Source: Agapetus fuscipes (lineage: Eukaryota; Arthropoda; Insecta; Trichoptera; Glossosomatidae). From it: a stretch of DNA of 64,000 nucleotides. Within the stretch, counting starts at the first letter, position 1. Each line of letters begins with the position of its first letter. Shown here one piece after another: positions 39,001 to 51,000 of this stretch. The position numbers were made by a program, and so were the translations under genes. The notes under the pieces are model-generated. The model had not been told where the DNA came from. It searched no databases and saw only the letters and a program-made list of their open reading frames with translations. Location of the stretch: NCBI GenBank assembly GCA_951799405.1, contig OX637352.1, positions 13,898,820 to 13,962,819 on the forward strand. The letters run 5' to 3'.

Positions 39001-42000
39001 ATGAGGGCGAAGTTGGGCACCATCATGGCTACGGGCCTGAACAGCGCCTTCAGGTTATCTGGCAGCTCCGTCCTGCCTGCAAAATATGTCTTTTCAGATT
39101 AACAGAGTTAAGCAGATTGTATGGGGGCTGTCCATATAATATTACGTCATTCGCATTAAGGGGGGGGGGGAGACTGGTCTGCGGATGATGGCAAATGATG
39201 TAAGAGTACCAAAAGTGACGTCGTTCTTGTAAATACCAATTTCTACAAAACATACAAATTATTATATCAGTAATATAACATTATTAATTATTAAGCTCAT
39301 CCATTATTACAGCAAGAGGGGGGAGGAGGGGTCATTAGATAATGACTATAGGATGATTGTAAGGGGGGGGGGGTCGAAAATCGGCCAAAATCGATGACGT
39401 TATTTATGGACGGCCCCTAGGCAAAAGTAGGCAACACAAAAAAATGCAACAATGTCACCAGGTTTTAGGGTGGGGCGGCTAAAGTTGCAGGGTTTATGTT
39501 CATTAGAGGTTTGGGTGTTTATTTTGTAAGTAACACGCAGCTTTTGGATATATATTTTTGCGACTAGATCATAGATAGATTAGATACATGAAGGAAGGTC
39601 TTGTTATTTTTTGAAGACACCTCTTACCTAGTTACAAAAAAGGTACAAGATGTTTTGGAACTTACTTGCAATCCCAATATTTACTTTACTCGCATGTGGC
39701 AAGTGGAATCTATTTCTTTTTACAGGTAAGGGGGTCGGCCTTACGCCAATCACTTCAGTTGAAGTGGGGGTTTCCCAGCTCCCGAGGGGGCTGGTACTCA
39801 TTTCTTATGAAGGCTGAGTAAGCCTTGCCGGTAGTTCATTTTGAGATTTGTAATAAACACTAAACGTTTGTAAAATCTGAAATCTGACCACCTGCTGGGC
39901 CATTGCAGAAGGAGAATAGTTGCAGACCTGCATATCCTGGGTTCATGGTGATGAACACGGCGCAGGAGTCCCTCAGGGAGATCCTCCTGCCCTGGAAGCT
40001 GAACACCCTGAGTCTCTGCTGCTGCGCCCGCTGTATGCTCACCACCTGCTGGGCCACCACGGACAGCACCTCCACGTCTATCCTGTTGAACTCGTCGAAG
40101 CACGCCCAGGCTCCACAGCTGTACATGCAACATACCATTATTATTGTAAATTTAACAACTTATTTTTTACTTAAAACTATACCATACATTTTATCCAAAT
40201 GAGTTTCACATGTAGTGTAACTTCTTGCCTGTGTGATCCCCGAAAGGGTCGCATGTGGCGATTCGGGAACTATTTATTTTTACACTTAAGCGGGTCGCGG
40301 GTCGCAGCCAAACGTTAACTACTTAAATTAAAGTGGGGTTTCCCAACTCCCGAGGGGGTTGGTTCTCATTTCTTGTGAAGGCTGAGTCAACCTTGCTGGT
40401 ATTTATTTTGGGTTGGAAATAAACACCGAAACAGGAAATCATTTCTGACACCCTCAGTAGGATTCGAACCCGAGCTCACGGCATGGAATGCAAGCACTCT
40501 ACCAACTGAGCTATTGACCGGACCAAACAAGCTGGGAGGAATTATATTGCTATTGTAGGTAGGAATAAAATGACGGTGGAACATGTAACTGTCACTATAT
40601 CTCACTGCCATTCCACTAGGGGTGGCCAATATCTCCTTAGATGCATCTACGTCTTTTTTCTTGCCGTGATGTACTAACAAGGGACTTTGTTTTTCAACCG
40701 GGTTACCTTCTGTGAAATTTCACCCTTCGCCACTGCTATATACATTAGTAATTAATAAATATAAATAGTTTACCTTGCGAGGCCTTTGAAGAATTTCCCC
40801 ATAGCCATGTAGTCCAGCTGATCAGAGCAGTTGAAGACAACACACTTGTAGGCGAGGGCCTTGGCTAGATCCTGAACAAACAGATGCAAAGTGAAGAGAC
40901 AGAATGAAAGGATGTACGAGTATGTATTACTGATGATGGAAGATACCAAAAATATTATTGTAATAATGAATTAATAGTCAAATCAACAAAGTGGTATCTT
41001 CATGTGCCCTGTTAGGTGTCCCCAACTTTGACACCTTGGTGAATATGTTCCTGTTCTGTACTGTTTGGAACAGATGCCAATCCCTTATATTCCCTAGCCA
41101 TTCCACATCTGTCTTCTACCAGGCCCTGAAGCGCTATTCTGCTAAATTCCATACACTTTGGATATCAATCCAAGTCGGAGCTAGCTAGCACTTGCGAAAG
41201 AACTCCTTAGATATAAAATCCCACTACACCTTATTTTTGGATACAAATCGCCATCTCTTCGCCTTAAAGTCGCAATGAAATTAGCAGAATAGCACTTCAC
41301 TTTCATCTTTCAATATGAGTTCAAGAAGGTAGTATTTTTCCAACGCAGTATATGCCCTAAATGTGAAATTTTCCACACTTTACATTTAATATTTGACAAC
41401 AGCTCCCTGTCAACTCCACTATTCTGTTATCATCCTCTATTCATCCTCGGCTTCCGCCGAACACGGGTAAACCTAACTAATACTTCATATAAATATCCCG
41501 TTATTCAACTTATTTGAAGTAATTTGACAAATATGTCTTACGACCATAAGTACATCAAACCTGAATTTGATTAGTATGAATTTTATTGAATATTGGTGCA
41601 CCTTGGTAGTTTCGGTTTTCCCTGTGCCTGCTGGACCAGCCGGAGCTCCTCCAAACTTGAGATGCATGGCCCCCATCAGGGTGAGGTAGCAGCGGTCTGT
41701 CAGTGGGGTGATCACAAGGCGACCACTGCAACGTGTAGCAGTAACCAATAATGTAATATTTGTCAGCTTAAATAGGACTTCTACATTGACACTTTCCAGA
41801 ATCTGTTGCCGTGATATATCGTCACCTTACTGCTTGTTTGTCCTATTTTCAACAGAGGTAATTTCACATGAGAAATGTGAATGTGAAATTGAGTAATGTG
41901 AAATTACCTCTGTTGAGCTATGTGTCTTATGAATGCTGGAAATTGATTTTGAAAATATCAAAAGCAACTCTCACAGTAGTGTTTTACGATCTCTTCTTAG

Positions 42001-45000
42001 AATACATTGTGTAGAATGTGATTCTTGAGACAATTTCGTTTAATGGTCATCTTTGAATCAAATGGTAGATAAGATGATTTATTTGGTGAGCGCTGTTTTT
42101 GTGTGAATCACACTCAAGAGGCCTCTGGGAGGTTGTACTTCACTATAAAAAGCGCCAATTCTCAAGCCAGACCCAGTTGCTGTACTTAAGGTTGGATGGA
42201 CTTTTGGTGACCGGTCTTTGGTAAAGGTACATGAATTGTTCAACCCAGCATAGAACACATTTGAAAACATAAATGGTATATTTCTTGTGCTCCGCCGGGA
42301 TTTAAACCAACAACCTTCCATTTACGAGTCCAAAGCACTAGCCACAATTTATCGCAGACCATGAAAGTGAAAGTTGAAAAGTTTATTTAATACCTACATA
42401 CCTATTCCCCAGATATTCATTTCCATACGGGAAGGACGTGTTGAGGGCTTTGACTGATATCTGGTGCTGGTCCATCTGGGAGTAGTACTCTGCCGTGTCC
42501 ACCACTATGGCAAGGTCCCCCTCCCCCTCCCCTTCCTCGTCAGTGCCATCATCCCCCCCCAGCGCCTCCCCCACAGCTCTGTCTTCAACATAATACCTAA
42601 ACAACACACATTAGAAAATTTACCAATACTTTCAGCGGAAACTTTGTAGAACTCCATTTAAAAAAAATGACATAATGTTTATTTTTCATACTGTTGCGAA
42701 TGTGTAATTGTGTGTCTGCGTGTTTTTGCTTGTCTGTGTTAGTGTCTGTGAAGTGTCTAGAAATTAGGTGCTTCTATGATTGTACTTGTATTTGTTCGGA
42801 TTGTGTGAGTGTTTACTCGAATTTTCTAAGTAGAATGTTCTGGGGAAATCTCGTGTGCCGGTTCCAAATGTTTTGAGAATAAGTCTTATTCTCACCTATA
42901 AATAGAGGCCGAGATGCTCTGTAGCCAGACTTGTATCTAAGTGGAGCTACACAGTTCAAAAGCAACTCTTTGTACGAACCGAATGTGAACCGTATCCAAA
43001 ATAAATTGTGCAAAATAAATAACCTAAATTTTTGTTAAATTGAGCCGCGTAAAATCATAACAATATTTAAAATAAATTAAACACATTAGACTTGTAATGG
43101 AGGTGTTTAAGATCACAGCATAAATATTTTGTCGCTGTGAAATCAAACCAGCATAACTACAAAAATTGAAGTTTTGAGCTGTTGGTGTCATATAAATACA
43201 TCTTTCTTGTTTATTTTTATGTAGAACCAGGATATTGTATAGTTAAATAAAAATTTGTCAGATGGTGTTCAATCAGTACTTATGCATTTATGCGGGAATA
43301 GTCATTTTGTGTATCAGAAGAAAGATAAAAGTCCTGCACACTCCTGATGTTGGTGTCCAGCAGGGTCCTGGTGATGTCCCTGGCATGCACTTCTATGACA
43401 GGATCTGGCATGTGGAATAATAAGATGCTGACCTCAGTTGGCATATCCACTCAAAGTCCTGCACACTCCTGATGTTGGTGTCCAGCAGGGTCCTGGTGAT
43501 GTCCCTGGCATGCACTTCTATGACAATCAGCGCTGACAGGATCTCTCGACTGAGAACTGTCAGTTTTTCCTTCACCAGACTCCTCAGATCATCCAACTAC
43601 GACAAATATATTGATATAAAGGTTTTAACCCTTCAACAGCGGGTGACACGTATAGGCCTCAATTGTAAACTTGCATACAGTGCGGCTGTCAATCATAGAC
43701 GTCATCCAACTTTGAACTTATCCCTGACATCTGTGTTCAAGAATTCAAAAGTGTGCAAGTGGAAATATATATAGGTACTGATTTTTTGTGATTTTTGTCC
43801 TTGAATAACTAATACATGTGACTGTTCACATAACTTTAAGTTTGTTTTGAATAAATATTTTGAAAAGAATTCAGTACCAGATCGTATTCATATAACCAGA
43901 ATATTCATAAGTGAATAAGTTAATAAAGAAAATTGTTTTTTTTACTCCCATTTGGTAATTTACTAATTACAAAACGGCTAACCCAATCACAATGACATAC
44001 ATTTCTACGCCCGTTGCGTAATGTAACATTACGCAACGGGTAACCGTGTTGAAATGAAAATGTGCGCATGCGCATTGTCAGAATCGGAACCATTTTTTAA
44101 TTTCAAATGTCAACCTTGTATGGGGGTATGAAGACCTGTCAATCCAAGATGGCCGCAAGCGATCAGCTGATTAGGCTTCATACAATATTACTGATATTCG
44201 GTAGGTAGGAATTACCGTGGTGATGAGACTTCCAGCCCTGTTCAGATGAAAATAAATATATTTTATGTGTAGATTCCATAGAGTTATAAAGGTATAGAGA
44301 TGAAGTCCAGGCCAAAATAATGTCCCCTTTTTTTTGGACTGAAGCGCTGAACCTCGATCCGCGTGCAATTTGTAATGCTCGGTTTTGGTCTCATTATTTC
44401 TCCAGCGCTCGGATCGTGAACATCTCGTTAAAAGTGGTTTTCTGTGTGAAAGGGCGCAAAAATAGGTCCGTAAAAGTAAAATAAATGGATGAAATCACAT
44501 TTCACATGTAAATTTATGTTTTTAATACGCTTATTAACGTTTTATTTATATTTTGTACGAAGTATTGACAGGCGAGTGCTAGAAGAGTGCGTCTACTTTA
44601 AAGATAGTGTTCTACCGTGTGAAAGAAAGGGACAACAGCGCCCAGGGCTGTACTCGAAATAATCGAGCCTCTTGAAAAATATTTTCCACTGACTACTAAA
44701 AAACAAAGTGGCACAAAAATGATAATTTTAGGAATTCTTCGACTAATAAATGGAATATATGTACAAAAAAAATGAGGCTTAATACGGTATACTCTTGCAA
44801 AAGTCGCTATGATATTTGACAGTTCAAATTATAACAACTCAAATTATACGAAACTTAGCGAGTTTTGAAATAGTACAATAAAATACAGAATAACATTTTT
44901 TTAAATCCAATGCAACGACAGGCATTGCAAAAAAAACTTTTTTTTAAACTAAGAGTGGTTTGCAAGTGGATTCCTCGATTATTTCATCTAAATTAATGTG

Positions 45001-48000
45001 GTTACAATTTTAAAAGAGTCGTATTATTTTTAAAATTAAAATAATAAAATCTTTAATTGATGAGGCATTCACTTTGTAACCTTTCTATATTCTACAATCT
45101 AAGTTGCAAATATATATTTACATTAAAAACTCATATCAAATGCATACCCACAAACCAAAAAGTGCAGTTCACGCTAGGGCATGGATACCGGTATACCGAA
45201 ATACCGGTATACCAACTGTTATTTTCGGTATTTTGAAACCGGTATTTGAGGATAAAATACCGGTATTTAGGTTTTTCGTAAAAAAATATCAATTATTATT
45301 GCAAAGGTGTTTAAAAACTATGCAGAACGCTCGATTTATATGGTTCACAGTGTTGTTTATACTTCAGATGAGTTTTCATATGAGATGAATCACGATTATT
45401 AGAAAAAATCATCAATATCAACTACGCAAAATTCTGCATGCTTAATAGTATCTAGTTGGTATTTAATGATATCGCTTTCAGTTGTTCGTCTAATGTTTTA
45501 CTTCTACAATTAACTGCTACCGGCACGCGCGCACGCTCGAACACAACACAAGACGATACGTAAGTACGTAAGCGCTATATCATACATCTTTCTCTCTCTC
45601 TCATACATTGGATTAGTATTAAACCTCTCGCACGGTTCTTTTTGGGCATCCGGGCACTATGGTCTACGCTCCACCCCTCCCTCAATCTATGACCACAAAT
45701 CAAAACAGATCCCAGGTTGGCCAGATCGGAGAGGAAGAAGAAGATAATATTCAAACATTGATTCGTATTGAAATGACATTGTATGAAAATGGAGGTACTA
45801 GAGGCAGATTTTTGGACGTAGCTTACAAGTACCTCTTAAGCATTCCACCGACGAGCGTTGAGTCAGAAAGGGCATTTTCAGCTGTAAGTTACATTATGTA
45901 ACAAAATAAGATCATCTCTCAACGACGCAAGTTTGGACGCATTATGTTTTCTTCGCACGATTTTCCAACAAACGCGATCTGACTGAAAAATAAACTTAAG
46001 TTAATTGCGCCTGCGCCTATATTTTGGTTTATTTAAGAAAGTAACACAATTTGATTTTGTTTTAACTTATGTACGCTATATAAGAAATTCTCGTTGCACG
46101 ATTTCATATAATTAGAGAGTAAGACTGATTTTAATACCAATGTGATTGTAATGTTTGTGCCTTTAAAACAACTTAAATAATTCTTGGATTCAATAACGTA
46201 TTTTATTTAATATATCCTTAACTATAATAACTCAATAAATGGTTTTTACTGAGTTGATCAATAGTTCGAGTGTTCTTGACAAATAGCTTAGAAAACTGCT
46301 TTAATGACTTACTCATCGTTTTTGGCATCATTTAACCAGTAATTAGCAGTATTTAATAAAATACCGAAAAAATACCGAAATTTCGGTATACCGGTATTGG
46401 AAATTTCAATATCGGTATCAATACCGGTATGAAAATTATTCCGGTATTCCATGCCCTAGTTCGCGCTTACAAATGCTGAATGCTTATAAATAAAATCCTA
46501 GCCTTAAATGAAACAGGGGTGACATTGGCAAAGTGAACCATTTTTTACAGTATGGGTGGTCAGCCTCATACCCTATAAGTCACGGAAATTAGTTTTTTTA
46601 GTATTAAAATTAAATCATGTTTTCGAAATTGGTTGTACATTAATAAATTTGACTCGTCCTGTAACCATATACAACTTATATTTTGATTTTTCATAATTAA
46701 ATATTAAAATATTTTTTGTTTTATTATGTATTCTTACCAGAGGCGGCTCGTCATTAGAAATGTTGGCAGTTCATAATTTCTGCATTTACATTTTTTCTTT
46801 TATTTTCCATTTTGCTTGGAATGAAAGTTGCAAGAAATACATACATATTATAAATATTTTATTTAGGTATACACGAGAACGTACCTACACCCGTTTTGTT
46901 GCATATAACAAACAATTACAACAATTAAATGTATTTGAAGCAAGTTTTTTTTACTAAGCCACATATATAGTGTAACTTCTTGCCGCATTTTTCCCGTGAC
47001 GAGAGTAACTTATTTATTTTTACAGGTAAGGGGGCAGTCCTTACGCCAACCACTTCGGTTGACGTGGAGGTTTCCCAGCTCCCGTGGGGGCTGACAGTGA
47101 CGGCCGATGGGTCAGAATATTGGGTGGTAGAAATTTTCAGTATAATTATGGCCTACACCTCTTCCCCCACTCCCCCCAATGTACCATACACTTCACGCTG
47201 ACCGGCCTTGAAAATGTTCGCTGAAATGTTAGCACAAATATTATAATCGATGACTTACATTGTGTAAAAGAGCTTCCTTTAACGGGGATGATCGCCGTCG
47301 GTAAATCCAAATTAATTCACTTCATAACAACACAGCAAAACATAGCACTTAAAAACACTTCACATAAAACCTTTTCCTTCACACCAACACCATTTAATAA
47401 TTAATCTACCTCACAGCTTTTACATGAATATTTGTTTATTTTATCTACCTCACAAATGAGTGTTAATTATAAATTTACATAAGAAATTCAATATCGTCAC
47501 TTAAAATACGAAAATATATTAAAGGGACTAAGGTCTGCCTCCGGAGAAAAATCCAACTTAACTGAATTTAAATTAAATTAAGATTATGGAGCAGGAGGAG
47601 GAAAGATCTGTGACATCATCTTGTACTTACATTCTTAAAAATAACAAGAATGTATTGTTCTGCAAGATTAGCAAGTTCAGAGATTTGCAACCTTTGACAA
47701 AACTAATCATCCATACTTTAAAGTATGGATGATTAGTTTAAAGAGATATTTTAAAGTACGTTATAGTGGAGAATATGAGTGATGGTACAAAAGAGTACAA
47801 TTGGGCGTATAGCTGGGCAAAGAGTTTAGTTGAGCATCTACAAATAATGGACGATTCACGACTGATAAAAATAGTGCACAAAGATGATCCCCAAGGAAAG
47901 CGTGGAAGAGCATGACTGACAAATTAATAAATTGATTAAATAAGCAACATTTCAAATTATTGAAATCTGCAGACTGAAAAAAATAAGAGAACTCACGAAG

Positions 48001-51000
48001 AAAGTAGGGAATGCTGAGAATATAAAAATAAATATGCAATCACAGAACAGAGTAAAGACGCTGACTGACGCTGACCGCCACTAGCGTAGAGATGGTTGCT
48101 TTCATATCAGTTAAAACACAGTTTATCCATTTGTATTATTTTGCTTAAAATGCTCGAAAAAACACTTGTTGACCACGACTGAATATTTTTCACTAGGAAT
48201 GGAATCCTCAAGCAAATAATAAAAACGTCGATAAATTAAAAAGTAATGAGTTTTTGTCGGGCTTAACTTGATCTTAAAATAAACAATTTGTATCCTGGCT
48301 AACAATAAAGCATTGTATTTGAATTATATTTTAAGTATAGAGCTTTATGGTTAAACACAAACATACTTTATGCGAAGATTTTTATTGATACTAAAGCAGC
48401 ATCTGTTGTGAGCGTTTCAGTTTTCATTATTTTTTTTGTAAACGCAATAGTTAAGTGTCAGGAAATACTTTATAGTTTTGTTTTAAATGACGAATATTGA
48501 AGTCTTTTAAACAAAGAGTTGGATATGCTCTGAACATAAGAGTTCCTTTGGTAGAATAAAAAAAAAAGTTTTGTCACAATTCTTCTCCGTTCATGTCATG
48601 TCACTTACCTAGGAAAAGCGTGCAGTGCCGGAGCTGCTATCTAAAAATGTACAGGCACCTCAGTATTCACCGTTTGAGCTGTTTTTTCAATAAATGTATG
48701 GACTTCATAGAAGGAAGTATGGGGCATTGCCACATATGCACGCGATAATATTATACATTTAAATACCTAGCAACTCGTAGTCTTTACATGTTCGTAGAGC
48801 TGTATAATATGTAAAATAATGATAAATGTAAAATAGGACTTGACACAGAGGATATTTTATGGGGAACAAAATTGTAAGTGATGGGTCGTGGCATTCTTAC
48901 AGGAGGTGCAATGCACCGATGCACCTTAGCTGGAGCCGCCACTGATTCTTACCCTGAATCGGCTCTGGTACCATTTTTTGCAAGAGCCATGTTTTACCGT
49001 TATTCTCGTAAAAGGTCTGTACATACATGTATGGTTTTTAAGTGATTTAATATTATTGTTCACACCCATAACAAGAAAAAATCATGTTATGTATGGTGCT
49101 TTACATTATCACAAAAATAATATTTCGTAGCATCCATTGGTTTCATCCTGTGGGCAGAGCGAGACAAAAGTATATTTACCTCGCTCGTAATGTTTAAACG
49201 AGCTATTAGATGAACAATAAAGCTTTAAACACAAGAGTGCACGGCTGAAGATGCAAAAAAAAAAAAATTTGTGCACTACAAGTTTATACCTATTTGTGAT
49301 AAATCTTGTACTTTCGTTAATTTACTCTCGTTGAGTTGGGTCCATATTTGTATGTTCCTTTTGTAGGAGACACGCGGTCTATATATTAGTAAGTCAATGG
49401 TAGATTCAAATAAAAATTGTTAATAGTGCTAAAATTTATCGAATTTATTTATCAGAATGCTCCAAATAAAGCTTTCCTTTTTTCAAAGGAAAATAAAAGG
49501 CTTGAAAGGAAAACAATACAAAAATTTTCACTGCAAAAAATAAACAAACTCAAAAAGTTACTTGGTTAATAGGTGGGTATGAGGTTGATCACCTATGCTG
49601 TAAAAACTTGGTTCACGTGCCAATACAACTGCAGGGCATATGTTTATTTGAGTTTTGGGTTTGAATGTTTATGCCCGCTTTCCACTGCGAGCGGGAAATA
49701 GCTGAGCGGGAGCGGGAAATAGCTGAGCGGAGCGTAGTGAAATAGTTTTGGCCTTCCATTGCGAAAGAGTTTTAAAAAATAATGGTATTTGCCTTCCACA
49801 GCCAACGAGCTCGGCGGAGTGAGCTAGGCGGGAAATGAGATGAGTCAGATGAAAGAGTTGTTTGCCTTCCATCTACAGCTGGCTTAGCGGAGCCAACTAG
49901 TGTGTGACAGCTCGTTGCAGCCTACGCCCAGATCAAACGTTTTAATTATTAATAAAAAAAGTTTTTTTTTTGTTTCGAAAAATAAAAATTAATGTATTAT
50001 TTTGCTTTAATACATTAAAAGTAGATGTTGGAAATAAAACATACATTTTAATATTTTCAAATTTATAAAATAATGTATGATGTGCAGTGTGTGACAGCTC
50101 GTTGCAGCCTACGCCCAGATCAAACGTTTTAATTATTAATAAAAGAGTTTTTTTTTGTTTCGAAACATAAAAAGTAATGTATTATTTTGCTTTAAACATA
50201 AAAAGTAGATGTTGGAAATAAAACATACATTTTAATATTTTCAAATTAATAAAATAATGTATGATGTGTTTTTGTAAATCATGTATGATGTGTTTTATCG
50301 CTGTCACGCAACTGCGCGGGTTGGCGCGGGGGGCACGGGGGAGCGGAGTCAGTTGAAAACTAGCGGCCGAGACCATGACACAGCGGACCCATTTTTACTC
50401 GCTCAGTCAGCTCCGCTCACTCCGCTGTCGGTGGAAGCACTTCTATGAAATTTACTGTTGCTAGTCGAGCGGAGTCCGTACGGAGTCCGCTGGAAACTCG
50501 CTCAACTCTGCGACCACTTTTGTAACTCTTTGTACTCGCTCAGTCCGCTCCGCTGACTCGCTGTCGGTGGAAGCACTTCTATGAAATTTACTGTTGCTAG
50601 TCGAGCGGAGTCCGTACGGAGTCAGCTCCGCTCGCAGTGGAAAGCGGGCATTAAGCTTATATGCAGGATGTAAAAGCGCGACCTTATGTATATGTGTCGG
50701 CTTGTGGGCATGAATTCAATATGAAACCTAAACATAATTTATCTTTACAACTTAGGTTCGATTCGATAATCGAAGGGAATGATAAATCACACGTTTTGAC
50801 AAAGGTAAGGTTTTAATTACTTCAAATGGAGGCGGTACGCAGTGGCATACTTTTACCCACCTTGATGTATGGAAGCGAGGCCTGGACGGTGAATGAAAGT
50901 GAAATTAGTAAAGTCCATACTGTTGAAATGGACTTTCTAAGAAGTATGATTGGGAAAAACCGGAGTGACAGGGTGAGGAATGATTTTGTAAGAGAAGAAT

